Assembly: GCF_051401765.1 (NCBI RefSeq) | Contig: NW_027480422.1 | Coordinates: forward strand, 18,122,001 to 18,186,000 | Source: Calliopsis andreniformis | Lineage: Eukaryota; Arthropoda; Insecta; Hymenoptera; Andrenidae | Reading direction: 5' to 3' | DNA: 64,000 nt | In this document: one piece after another, positions 50,561-63,675 of the stretch | Numbering within the stretch: the first letter of the stretch is position 1 | Layout: each line of letters opens with the position of its first letter | Made by a program: the position numbers and the translations under genes | The notes under the pieces: model-generated | Seen by the model: the letters and a program-made list of their open reading frames with translations, nothing else | What the model was told of the DNA's origin: nothing | Database searches by the model: none

Positions 50561-52441
50561 AAGAACAATTGCAACCAGTGTGAAAGTGATGGTCATTTCT
50601 ACATTCCGGGCAACCTAGGCTTCACTCTAGAGCGTTGCTCCGCCAGATCGAATAGCTAGGGCCTTAGAAGTCAACGCCAGAAACACAAAATAAAATAAAA
50701 ATACAACAGTTATTCCATCGTATAACAGGAATAATTACAACCAGTGTGAAAGTAATGGGCACTTCTACGTTCCGTGCAATCTAGGCTTCACTGTAGGGCG
50801 TTGGTCCACCAGGTCGAATAGATAGGGCCTTAGAAAACAACGCCAGACGCATAAAATACAATATAAATACAACAGTTTTTCCACGGTATAAAACGAATAA
50901 TTGCAACCAGTATGAAAGTTATGGTCATTTCTACGTTCCGGGCAACCTAGGCTTCACCCTAGGGCGTTGCTCCACCAGATCGAATAGTTAGGGCCCAGGA
51001 AGTCAACGCCAGGAGCATAAAATACAATATAAATGCAACAGTTTTTCCCTTGCATAACAGGAATAATTGCAACCAGTGTGAAAGGTATGGTCATTTCTAC
51101 GTTCCGGGCAACATAGGCTTCACTCTAGGGCGTTGCTCCACCACATCGGATAGCTGCTGCCTTAGAAGTCAACGCCAGAAGCATAAAACACAATATAGAT
51201 AAAACAGTTTTTTAATCGTATAACAGGTATAATTGCAAACAGTGTGAAAGACATGGTCATTTCTACGTTGCGGGCATCCTAGTCTTCACTCTAGGGCATT
51301 GCTCCACCACATCGAATAGCTACGGCCTTAGAAGACAAAGCCGTAACTATAAAAAACAATATAAATACAACAGTTTTTCCATTGTATAAAATGAATAATT
51401 GCAAACAGTGTGGAGGTAATGGTCATTTCTACATTCCGGGCAACCTAGGCTTCACTCTAGGGCGTTTCTCCACCACATCGAATAGCTACGGCCTTAGAAG
51501 TCAACGTCTGAAGCATACAATATAATATAAATACAACAGTTTTTCCATCGTATAACAGGAACAATTGCAACCAGTGTGAAAGACATGGTCATTTCTACGT
51601 TCCGGGCAACCTAGGCTTCACTCTAGGGCGTTGCTCCACCACATCGAATAGCTACGGCCTTAGCAGTCAACGCCAGAGGCATAAAATACAAAATAAATAC
51701 AACAGTTTTGCCATCGTATAACAAGAACAATTGCAACCAGTGTGACAGTGATGGTCATTTCTACATTCCGGGCAACCTAGGCTTCACTCCAGGGCCATGC
51801 TCCACCAGATCGAATAGTTAGGGCCTAAGAAGTCAACGCCAGAAGCATAAAATACAATATAAATGCAACAGTATTTCCCTTGTATAACAGGAATAAATGC
51901 AACCAGTGTGAAAGGTATGGTCACTTCAACGTTCCGGGCAGCCTAGCCTTCACTCTAGGGCGTTGCTCCACCACATCGAATAGTTAGGGCCTTAGAAGTC
52001 AATGCCAGAAACATAAAATGCCATAAAAATACAACAGTTGTTCCACTGTATAATACGAATAATTGCAAACAGTATGAAAGCTATGGTCATTTATACGTCC
52101 CGGGCAAACTAGGCTTCACTCTAGGGCGTTGCTCAACCACATCGAATAGCTACGGCCCTAGAAGACAACGCCATAACAATAAAATACAATATAAATATAA
52201 CAGTCTTTCCATCGTATAAAACGAATAATTGCAACCAGTATGAAAGTTATGGTCATTTCTACGTTCCGGGCAACCTAGGCTTCACCCTAGGGCGTTGCTC
52301 CACCAAATCGAATAGTTAGGGCCTAAGAAGTCAACGCCAGAAGCATAAAATACAATATAAATACAACAGTTTTTCAATCGTATAACAGGAATAATTGCAA
52401 ACAGTGTGAAAGCTATGGTCATTTCTGCATTCCGGGCAACC
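50285..52441. repeat. Mixed segment with l-b-c-d fragment and older classes
   Basis: l (50616), b (50782), c (50948) and a d-like monomer (51114) are consecutive. They are followed by ATAACTATAAAA, CGTCTGAAGC and GGGCCATGC classes typical of the flanks. ACAGTTTTTTAATCG at about 51,205 is shared with about 39,420. Confidence 0.6.
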
Positions 52442-54432
52442 TAGGCTTCACTCTAGGGCGCTGCTCCTCCAGATAGAATAGTTAGGGCCCAGGAAGTCAA
52501 CGCCAGAAGAATAAAATACAAAATAAATACAACAGTTTTTCCATCGTATAACAAGAATAATTGCAACCCTTGTGAAAGTGATGGTCATTACTACTTTCCG
52601 GTCAACCTGGGCTTCACTCTAGGGCGTTTCTCCACCACATCGAATAGCTACTGCCTTAGAAGTCAACGTCTGAAGCATAAAATATAATATAAATACAACA
52701 GTTTTTCCATCGTATAACAAGAATAATTGCAACCAGTGTGAAAGACATGGTGATTTCTACGTTCCGGGCAACCTAGGATTCACTCTAGGGCGTTGCTCCA
52801 ACACATCGAATAGCTACGGCCTTAGAAGTCAACGCCCGAAGCATAAAATACAATAAAAATACAACAGTTTTTCCATCGTATAACAGGAATAATAGCAACC
52901 AGAGTGAAGGTGATGGTCACTTCTAAGTTCCGGGCAACCTAGGCTTCACTCTAGAGCGTTGCACCACCAGATCGAATAGCTAGGGCCTTAGAAGTCAACG
53001 CCAGAAGCACAAAATAAAATAAAGATACAACAGTTATTCCACCCTATAACAGGAATAATTACAACCAGTGTGAAAGTAATGGGCATTTCTCCGTTCCGTG
53101 CAACCTAGGCTTCACTCTAGGGCGTAGGTCCACCAGGACGAATAGTTAGGGCCTTAGAAAACAACTCCAGACGCATAAAATACAATATAAATACAACAGT
53201 TTTTCCACGGTATAAAACGAATAATTGCAACCAGCATGAAAGTTATGGTCATTTCTACGTTCCGGGCAACCTAGGCTTCACCCTAGGGCGTTGCTCCACC
53301 AGATCGAATAGCTAGGGACTTAGAAGTCAAAGCCAGAAGCATAAAATACAATAAAAATACAACAGTTTTCCCATCGTATAAATGGAATAATTGCAACCAG
53401 TGTGAAAGTAATGCTCATTTCTACGTTCCCCGCAACCTAGGCTTCACTCTAGGGCGTTGTTCCTCCAGATCGAATAGCTAGGGCCTAAGAAGTCTACAGC
53501 AGAAGCATAAAATACAATATAAATACAACAGCTTTTCCATCGTATAAAACGAATAATTGCAACCAGTGTGAGAGTGATGGTCATTTCTACATTCCGGGAA
53601 ACCTAGGCTTCACTCTTGGGCGTTGCTCCACCAGATCGAATACATAGTGCCATAGAAGTCAACGCCAGAAGCATAAAGTACATTAAAAATCCAACAGTTT
53701 GTCCATTGTATAACAGGAGTAATTGCCACCAGTGTGAAGGTGATAGTCATTTCTGCATTCCGGGCAACCTAGGCTTCACTCTAGGGCGTTGCTCCTCCAG
53801 ATAGAATAGTTAGGGCCCAGGAAGTCAACGCCAGAAGCATAAAATAAAATATAAATACAACAGTTTTTCCCTTGTATAACAGGAATAATTGCAACCAGTG
53901 TGAAAGTAATGGTTATTTCTACGTTCCCAGCAACCTAGGCTTCACTCTAGGGCGTTGTTCCTCCAGATCGAATAGCTAGGGCCTAAGAAGTCTACAGCAG
54001 AAGCATAAAATACAATATAAATACAACAGTTTTTCCATCGTATAACAGGAATAATTGCAACCAGAGTGAAGGTGTTGGTCATTTCTAAGTTCCGGGCAAC
54101 CTAGGCTTCACTCTAGAGCGTTGCTCCGCCAGATCGAATAGCTAGGGCCTTAGAAGTCAACGCCAGAAGCACAAAATAAAATAAAAATACAACAGTTATT
54201 CCATCGTATAAAAGGAATAATTACAACCAGTGTGAAAGTAATGGGCATTTCTACGTTCCGTGCAATCTAGGCTTCACTCTAGGGCGTTGGTCCACCCGGC
54301 CGAATAGTTAGGGCCTTAGAAAACAACTCCAGACTAATAAAATACAATATAAATACAACAGTTTTTCCACGGTATAAAACGAATAATTGCACCAGTATGA
54401 AAGTTATGGTCATTTCTGCATTCCGGGCAACC
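52442..54432. repeat. Large duplicated block D, copy 2, 12 monomers
   Basis: This is the partner of 45803-48292, with a net three monomers fewer (one more, four fewer). The four-monomer gap sits between 53438 and 53604, inside a hybrid k/e monomer. One base is missing in TTGCACCAGTATG near 54,390. Confidence 0.8.
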
Positions 54433-54598
54433 TAGGCTTCACTCTAGGGCGTTGCTCCTCCAGATAGAATAGTTAGGGCCCAGGAAGTCAACGCCAGAAG
54501 CATAAAATAAAATATAAATACAACAGTTTTTCCCTTGTATAACAGGAATAATTGCAACCAGTGTGAAAGGTATGGTCATTTCTACGTTCCGGGCAACC

Positions 54599-55261
54599 TA
54601 GGCTTCACCCTAGAGCGTTGCTCCGCCAGATCGAATAGCTAGGGCCTTAGAAGTCAACGCCAGAAGCACAAAATAAAATAAAAATACAACAGTCATTCCA
54701 TCGTATAACAGGAATAATTACAACCAGTGTGAAAGTAATGGGCATTTCTACGTTCCGTGCAATCTAGGCTTCACTCTAGGGCGTTGGCCACCCGGCCGAA
54801 TAGTTAGGGCCTTAGAAAACAACTCCAGACACATACAATACAATATAAATACAACAGTTTTTCCATCGTATAACACGAATAATTGCAACCAGTGTGAAAG
54901 ACATGGTCATTTCTACGTTCCGGGCAACCTAGGCTTCACTCTAGGGCGTTGCTTCAACACATCGAATAGCTACGGCCTTAGGGATCAACGCCAGAGGCAT
55001 AAAATACAAAATAAATACAACAGCTTTTCCAGCGAATAACAAGAATAATTGCAACCATTGGGAAAGTGATGGTCATTTCTACATTCCGGGCAACCTAGGC
55101 TTCACTCTAGGGCGTTTCTCCACCACATCGAATAGCTACAGCACTAGAAGTCAACGCCTGAAGCATAAAATATAACATAAATACAACAGTTTTTCCATCG
55201 TATAACAAGAATAATTGCAACCAGTGTGAAAGACATGGTCATTTCTACGTTCCGGCCAACC
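54599..55261. repeat. Duplicated block E, copy 2
   Basis: It matches 49953-50560 to about 55,206. Small private changes are GCTTCAACACATCG and CCATTGGGAAAG. It marks the right limit of core-type monomers in the window. Confidence 0.75.
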
Positions 55262-58200
55262 TAGGCTTCACTCTAGGGCGTTGCTCCACCAGATCGAATA
55301 GTTAGGGCCTAAGAAGTCAACGCCAGAAGCATAAAATACAATAGAAATACAACAGTTTTTCCATCGTATAACAGGAATAATTGCAAACAGTGTGAAAGAT
55401 ATGGTCATTTCTACGATACGGGCAACCTAGGCCTCACTCTAGGGCGTCGTTCCACCAGATGGAATAGCTACGGCCTTAGAAGTAAACCCCATAACTATAA
55501 AAAACAGTATAAATACAACAGTATTTCCATTGTATAAAATGAATAATTGCAAACAGTGTGGAGGTAATGGTCATTTCTACTTTCCGGGCAACCTACGCTT
55601 CACTCTAGGGCGTTTCTCCACCACATCGAATAGCTACGGCCTTAGAAGTCAACGTCTGAAGCATAAAATATAATATAAATACAACTGTTTTTCCATCGTA
55701 TAACAAGAATAATTGCAACGAATGTGAAGGTGATGGTCATTTCAGCATTCCGGGCAACCTAGGCTTCACTCTAGGGCCATGCTCCACCAGATCGAATAGT
55801 TAGGGCCTAAGAAGACTACGCCAGAAGCATAAAATACAATGTAAATACCACAGTTTTTCCATCGTATAACAGGAATAATTGCAACCAGTGTGAATGACAT
55901 GGTCTTTTCTACGTTCCGGGCAACCTAGGCTTCACTCTAGGGCGTTGCTCCACCACGTCGAATAGCTACGGCCTTAGGAGTCAACGCCAGAGGCAAAAAT
56001 ACATAATAAATACAACAGTTTTTCCACCGTATAACAAGAATAACTGCAACCATTGTGAGAGTGATGGTCATTTATACATTCCGGGCAACCTAGGCTTCAC
56101 TCTAGGGCGTTGCTCCACCAGACCGTATAGTTAGGGCCTAACAAGTCAACGCCAGAAGCATAAAATACAATATAAATACAACAGTTTTTAGTTTGTATAA
56201 CAGGAATAATTGCCACCAGTGGTGAAAGTGATGGTCATTTCAGCATTCCGGGCAACCTAGGCTGCACTCTAGGGCGTTGCTCCTCCAGATAGAATAGTTA
56301 GGGCCCAGGAAGTCAACGCCAGAAGCATAATAAACAATATAAATACAACAGTTTTTCCCTTGTATAACAGGAATAATTGCAACCAGTGTGAAAGGTATGG
56401 TCATTTCTACGTTCTGGGCATCCTAAGCTTCACTCTAGGGCGTTTCTCCACCACATCGAATAGCTACGGCCTTAGGAGTAAACGCCAGAGGCATAAAATA
56501 CAAAATAAATACAACAGTTTTTCCATCGTATAACAGGAATAATTGCAACCAGTGTGAAAGCTATGTTCATTTCTACGTTCCGGGCAACCCAGGCTTCACT
56601 CTAGGGCGTTGCTCCTCCAGATAGAATAGTTAGGTCCCAGGAAGTCAACGTCAGAAGCATAAAATACAATATAAATACAACAGTTTTTTCCTTGTATAAT
56701 ACGCATAATTGCAACCAGTGTGAAAGGTATGGTCATTTCTACGATACGGGCAACCTAGGCTTCACTCTAGGGCGTCGTTCCACCAGATCGAATAGCTACG
56801 GCCTTAGAAGTCAACGCCATCACTATAAAAAACAGTATAAGTACAACAGTATTTCCATTGTATAAAATGAATAATTGCAAACAGTGTGGAGGTAATGGTC
56901 ATTTCTACTTTCCGGGCAACCTAGGCTTCACTCTAGGGCGTTTCTCCACCACATCGAATAGCTACGGCCTTAGAAGTCAACGTCTGAAGCATAAAATATA
57001 ATATAAATACAACAGTTTTTCCATCGCCTAACAGGAATAATTGCAACCAGTGTGAAAGCTATGGTCATTTCTACGTTCCGGGCAACCTAGGCTTCACTCT
57101 AGGGCGTTGCTCCACCACATCGAATAGCTGCGGCCTTAGAAGTCAACGTCAGAAGCATAAAATACAATATAAATACCACAGTTTTTCCATCGTATAACAG
57201 GAATAATTGCAACCAGAGTGAAGGTGATGGTCATTTCTAAGTTCCGGGCAACCTAGGATTCACTATCGAGCGTTACCCCACCAGATGGAATAGCTAGGAC
57301 CTTAGAAGTCAACGCCAGAAGCACAAAATAAAATAAAAATACAACAGTTATTCCATCGTATGACAGGAATAATTACCACTAGTGTGAAAGTAATGGGCAT
57401 TTCTACGTTCCGTGCTACCTAGGCTTCACTCTAGGGCGTTGCTCCACCACATCGAATAGCTACGGCCTTAGGAGTCGACGCCAGAGGCATAAAATACAAA
57501 ATAAATACAACTGTTTTTCCATCGTATAAAACGAATAATTGCATCCAGTGTGCAAGTAATGGTCAGTTCTACGATACTGGCAACCTAGGCTGCACTCTAC
57601 GGCGTCGTTCCACCACATCGAATAGCTGCGGCCTTAGAAGTCAACGCCAGAAGCATAAAATACAATATAAATAAAACAGTTTTTCTATCCTATAACAGGA
57701 ATAATTGCAACCAGTGTGAAAGTGATGGTCATTTCTACGTTCCGGGCAACCTAGGCTTCACCCTACCGCGTTGCTGCACCAGATCAAATAGTTAGGGCCT
57801 AAGAAGTCAATGCCAGAAGCATAAAATACATTAAAAATCCAACAGTCTCCATCGTATAACAGGAATAATTGCCACCAGTGTGAAAGTGATGGTTATTTCT
57901 GTATTCCGGGCAACCTAGGCTTCACTCTAGGGCGTTGCTCCACCACATCGAATAGCTGCGGCCTTAGAAGTCAACGTCAGAAGCATAAAATACAATATAA
58001 ATACAACACTTTTTCCATCGTATAACAGGAATAATTGCAACCAGTGTGAAAGTGATGGTCATTTCTACGTTCCGGGCAACCTAGGCTTCAGTCTAGGGCG
58101 TGGTTCCCCCGATCGAATAGTTAGGGCCTAAGAAGCCTACGCCAGAAGCATAAAATACAATATAAATACAACAGTTTTTCCATCGTATAACAAGAATAAC

Positions 58201-58799
58201 TGCAACCATTGTGAAAGTGATGGTCATTTCTACGTTCCGGGCAACCTAGGCTTCACTCGAGGGCGTTGCTCCACCACATCGAATAGCTACGGCCCTAGAA
58301 GACAACGCCATAACTATAAAATACAATATAAATGCAACAGTCTTTCCATCGTATAAAACGAATAATTGCAACCAGTCTGATAGTTATGGTCATTTCTACG
58401 TTCCGGGCAAACTAGGCTTCACCCTAGGGCGTTGCTCCACCAGATCGAATAGTTAGGGCCTTAGAAGTCAATGCCAGAAGCATAAAATACAATATAAATA
58501 CAACAGTTTTTCAACTGTATAATATGAATAATTGCAAACAGTGTGGAAGTAATGGTCATTTCTACGTTCCGGGCAAGCTAGGCTTCACTCTAGGGCGTTG
58601 GTCCACCAGATCCAATAGTTAGGGCCTAAGAAGTCAACGCCAGAAGCATACAATACGATATATGTACAACAGTCTTTCCATCGTATAAAACGAATAATTG
58701 CAACCAGTCTGATAGTTATGGTCATTTGTACGTTCCGGGCAATCTAGGCTTCTCTCTAGGGCGTCGTTCCACCAGATCGAATAGTTAGGGCCTAAGAAG
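55262..58799. repeat. Right heterogeneous flank, first part
   Basis: These are divergent monomers of the same classes as at 1-14 kb: ATAACTATAAAA (near 55,490), CATCACTATAAAA (56,820), GTATTTCCATTG and CGTCTGAAGC. A local near-repeat of a five-monomer stretch is visible between about 55,400-55,700 and 56,730-57,020. No long HOR was recognised. Confidence 0.6.
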
Positions 58800-59860
58800 T
58801 CAATGCTAGAAGCATAAAATACGATATATGTACAACAGTTTTTCCATCGTATAAAATGAGTAATTGCAACCAGTGTGAAAGTAACGGCCATTTCTACGTT
58901 CCTGGAATCCTAGACTTAACACTGGGACATTGCTCCACCAGATCGAATACATAGGGCCTTAGAAGTCAACGCCAGAAGCATAAAGTACATTAAAAATCCA
59001 ACAGTTTGTCCATCGTATAACAGGAATAATTGCCACCAGTGTGAAAGTGATGGTCATTTCTGCATTCCGGGCAACCTAGGCTTCACTCTAGGGCGTTGCT
59101 CCTCCAGATAGAATAGCTAGGGCCCAGGAAGTCAACGCCAGAAGCATAAAATACAATATAAATACAACAGTTCTTCCCTTGTATAACAGGAATAATTGCA
59201 ACCAGTGTGAAAGCTATGGTCATTTCTACGTTCCGGGCAACCTAGGTTTCACTCTAGGGCGTTGCTCCACCATATCGAATAGCTGCGGCCTTAGAAGTCA
59301 ACGCCATAACTATAAAAAACAATATAAATATAACAGATTTTCCATTGTATAAAATGAATAATTGCAAACAGTGTGGTGGTAATGGTCATTTCTACTTTCC
59401 GGGCAACCTGGGCTTCACTCTAGGGCGTTGCTCCACCTCATCGAATAGCTGCGGCCTTAGAAGTCAACGTCAGAAGCATAAAACACAATATAGATAAAAC
59501 AGTTTTTCAATCGTATAACAGGAATAATTGCAAACAGTGTGAAAGATATGGCCATTTCTACGTTGCCGGCATCCTAGGCTTCACTCTAGGGCGTTGCTCC
59601 ACCTGACCGAATAGTTAGGGCCTAAGAAGTCAACGCCAGAAGCATAAAATACGATATATGTACAACAGTTTTACCATCGTATAAAATGAATAATCGCAAA
59701 CAGTGTGAAGGTAATGGTCACTTCTATGTTCCGGGCAACCTAGGCTTCACACTAGGGCGTTGTTCCACCAGAGCGAATAGTTAGGGCCTAAGAAGTCAAC
59801 GCCTGAAGCATAAAATACAAAATAAATACAACAGTTTTTCCATCGTATAACAGGAATAAT
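58800..59860. repeat. Duplicated block F, copy 1 (partner 62117-63675)
   Basis: The offset is 3,317 at 58911, 59077 and 59243, and 3,815 at 59409, 59575 and 59741. The partner has exactly three extra monomers (62726, 62892, 63058). Shared private variants are TTCCTGGAATCC, GGTCACTTCTATG and AACACAATATAGATAAAAC. Confidence 0.75.
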
Positions 59861-62116
59861 TGAAACCAGTGTGAAAGTTATGGTCATTTCTACGTTCCGT
59901 GCCACCTAGGCTTCACTCTAGAGCGTTGCTCCACCAGATCGAATAGTTAGGGCCTAAGAAGTCAACGCCAGAAGCATAAAATACAATATAAATACAACAA
60001 TTTTCCCTTGTATAACAGAAACAATTGCAACCAGTGTGAAAGTTATGGTCATTTCTACGTTCCGGGCAACCTAGGCTTCACTCTAGGGCGTTGCTCCACC
60101 ACATCGAATAGTTAGGGCCTTAGAAGTCAATGCCAGAAGCATAAAATACTATATAAATACAACAGTTTTTCCACTGTATAATATGAATAATTGCAAACAG
60201 TGTGGAAGTAATGGTCATTTCAACGTTCCGGGCAACCTAGGCTTCACTCTAGGGCGTTGGTCCACCAGATCCAATAGTTAGGGCCTAAGAAGTCAACGCC
60301 AGGAGCACCAAATACAAAATAAATACAACAGTTTTTCCATCGTATAAAACGATAATTGCATCCATTGTGCAAGTAATGGTCATTTCTACGTTCCGGGCAA
60401 CCGAGGCTTCACTCTAGGGCGTTGCTCAACCACATCGAATAGCTACGGCCCTAGAAGACAACGCCATAACTATAAAATACAATATAAATACAACAGTCTA
60501 TACATCGTATAAAACGAATAATTGCAACCAGTCTGATAGTTATGGTCATTTCTACGTTCCGGGTAACCTAGACTTCACCCTAGGGCGTTTCTCCACCAGA
60601 TCGAATAGTTAGGGCCTAAGAAGTCAATGCCAGAAGCCTAAAATACAAAATAAATACAACAGTTTTTCCATCGTATAAAACGAATAATTGCATCCAGTGT
60701 GCAAGTAATGGTCATTTCTACGATCCGGGCAACCTAGGCATCACCGTAGGGCGTTGTTCCACCAGAGGGAATAGTTAGGGCCTAAGAAGTCAACGCTGAA
60801 GCATAAAATGCAAAATAAATACAACAGTTTTTCCATCGTATAACAAGAGTAATTGCAACCAGTGTGAAAGCTATGGTCATTTCTACGTTCCGGGCAACCT
60901 AGGCTTCACTCTAGGGCGTTGCTCCACCACATCGAATAGTTAGGGCCTTAGAAGTCAATGCCAGAAGCATAAAATGCCATATAAATACAACAGTTGTTCC
61001 ACTGTATAATATGAATAATTGCAAACAGTGTGGAAGTAATGGTCATTTCTACGTTCCGGGCAACCCAGGCTTCACTCTAGGGCGTTGCTCAACGACATCG
61101 AATAGCTACGGCCTTAGAAGTGAACGCCATAACTATAAAAAACAATATAAATACAACAGTTTTTCCATTGTATAAAATGAATAATTGCAAACAGTGAGGA
61201 AGTAATGGTCATTTCTACGTTCCGTGCAACCTAGGCTTCACTCTAGGGCGTTGCTCCACCAGATCGAATGGTTAGGGCCTAAGAAGTCAACGCCAGAAGC
61301 ATAAAATACAATAAAAATACAACAGTTTTTCCCTTGTATAACAGAAATAATTGCAACCAGTATGAATGTTATGGTCATTTCTACGTTCCGGGAAACCTAG
61401 GCTTCACTCTAGGGCGTTGGTCCGCCAGATCCAATAGCTAGGGCCTAAGAAGTCAACGCCTAAAGCATAAAATACAATATAAATACAACAGTTTTTACAT
61501 TGTATAAAACGAATAATTGCAACCAGTATGAAAGTTATGGTTATTTCTACGTTCAGGGCAACCTAGGCTTCACCCTAGGGCGTTGCTCCACCAGATCGAA
61601 TAGTTAGGGCCTAAGAAGTCAAGGCCAGAAGCATAAAATACAATATAAATACAACAGTTTTTCCCTTGTATAACAGGAATAATTGCAACCAGTGTGAAAG
61701 CTATGGTCATTTCTACGTTCAGGGCAACCTAGGCTTCACTCTAGGGCGTTGCTCCACCACAGCGAATAGTTAGGGCCTTAGACGTCAATGCCAGAAGCAT
61801 AAAATGCCATATAAATACAACAGTTGTTCCACTGTATAATACGTATAATTGCAAACAGTGTGGAAGTAATGGTCATTTCTACGTTCCGGGCAACCTAGGC
61901 TTCACTCTAGGGCGTTGCTCAACCACATCGAATAGCTACGGCCCTAGAAGACAACGCCATAACTATAAAATACAATATAAATACAACAGTCTATACATCG
62001 TATAAAACGAATAATTGCAACCAGTCTGATAGTTATGGTCATTTCTACGTTCCGGGCAACCTAGACTTCACCCTAGGGCGTTGCTCCACCAGATCGAATA
62101 GTTAGGGCCTAAGAAG
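59861..62116. repeat. Right heterogeneous flank, second part
   Basis: These are divergent monomers. A short 9-monomer-spaced repeat is seen: ACAGTCTATACATCG with ATAACTATAAAATAC at about 60,498 and 61,991 (1,493 bases apart). A relative of this pair lies near 12,868. Confidence 0.6.
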
Positions 62117-63675
62117 TCAATGCCAGAAGCATAAAATACGATATATGTACAACAGTTTTTCCATCGTATAAAATGAGTAATTGCAACCAGTGTGAAAGTA
62201 ACGGCCATTTCTACGTTCCTGGAATCCTAGACTTAACACTGAGACATTGCTCCACCAGATCGAATACATAGGGCCTTAGAAGTCAACGCCAGAAGCATAA
62301 AGTACATTAAAAATCCAACAGTTTGTCCATCGTATAACAGGAATAATTGCCACCAGTGTGAAAGTGATGGTCATTTCTGCATTCCGGGCAACCTAGGCTT
62401 CACTCTAGGGCGTTGCTCCTCCAGATAGAACAGCTAGGGCCCAGGAAGTCAACGCCAGAAGCATAAAATACAATATAAATACAACAGTTCTTCCCTTGTA
62501 TAACAGGAATAATTGCAACCAGTGTGAAAGCTATGGTCATTTCTACGTTCCGGGCAACCTAGGCTTCACTCTAGGGCGTTGCTCCACCATATCGAATAGC
62601 TGCGGCCTTAGAAGTCATCGCCATAACTATAAAAAACAATATAAATACAACAGTTTTTCCATTGTATAAAATGAATAATTGCAAACAGTGTGGTGGTAAT
62701 GGTCATTTCTACTTTCCGGGCAACCTAGGCTTCACTCTAGGGCCTTTCTCCACCACATCGAATAGCTGCGGCCTTAGAAGTCAACGCCAGAAGCATAAAA
62801 TACAATATACATACAACAGTTTTTCAATCGTATAACAGGAATAATTGCAAGCAGTGTGAAAGATATGGTCATTTCTACGTTGCGGGCATCCTAGGCTTCA
62901 CTCTAGAGCATTGCTCCACCACATCGAATGGCTACGGCCTTAGAAGTCAACGCCATAACTATAAAAAACCACATAAATACAACAGTTTTTCCATTGTATA
63001 AAATGAATAATTGCAAACAGTGTGGAGGTAATGGTCATTTCTACTTTCCGCGCAACCTAGGCTTCACTCTAGGGCGTTTCTCCACGACATCGAATAGCTA
63101 CGCCCTTAGAAGTCAATGCCTGAAGCATAAAATATAATATAAGTACAATAGTTTTTCCATCGTATAACAGGAATTATTGCAACCAGTGTGAAAGACATGG
63201 TCATTTCTACGTTCCGGGCAACCTAGGCTTCACTCTAGGGCGTTGCTCCACCTCATCGAATAGCTGCGGCCTTAGAAGTCAACGTCAGAAGCATAAAACA
63301 CAATATAGATAAAACAGCTTTTCAATCGTATAACAGGAATAATTGCAAACAGTGTGAAAGATATGGTCATTTCTACGTTGCGGGCATCCTAGGCTTCACT
63401 CTAGGGCGTTGCTCCACCTGACCGAATAGTTAGGGCCTAAGAAGTCAACGCCAGAAGCATAAAATACGATATATGTACAACAGTTTTGCCATCGTATAAA
63501 ATGAATAATCGCAAACAGTGTGAAGGTAATGGTCACTTCTATGTTCCGGGCAACCTAGGCTTCACACTAGGGCGTTGTTCCACCAGAGCGAATAGTTAGG
63601 TCCTAAGAAGTCAACGCCTGAAGCATAAAATACAAAATAAATACAACAGTTTTTCCATCGTATAACAAGAATAAT
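62117..63675. repeat. Duplicated block F, copy 2
   Basis: This is the partner of 58800-59860 with three additional monomers between 62726 and 63223. A 69-codon open frame at 62928-63137 lies in those extra monomers and is repeat read-through. Confidence 0.75.

Noticed and set aside
20420..53804. Repeated 62-codon + strand frames starting at TTG in f monomers
   Set aside because: They depend on one variant (CTCTTGGGCG) and an alternative start codon, and are copied with the f-g monomer pair. Cysteine and histidine residues in the read-through do not form a convincing zinc-binding pattern.
6360..58891. 85-codon minus-strand frames (6360, 9180, 15651, 37060, 58634) and the 133-codon frame at 8020
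   Set aside because: All are read-through of one and a half to two and a half monomers. No start context, domain or codon bias supports a gene.
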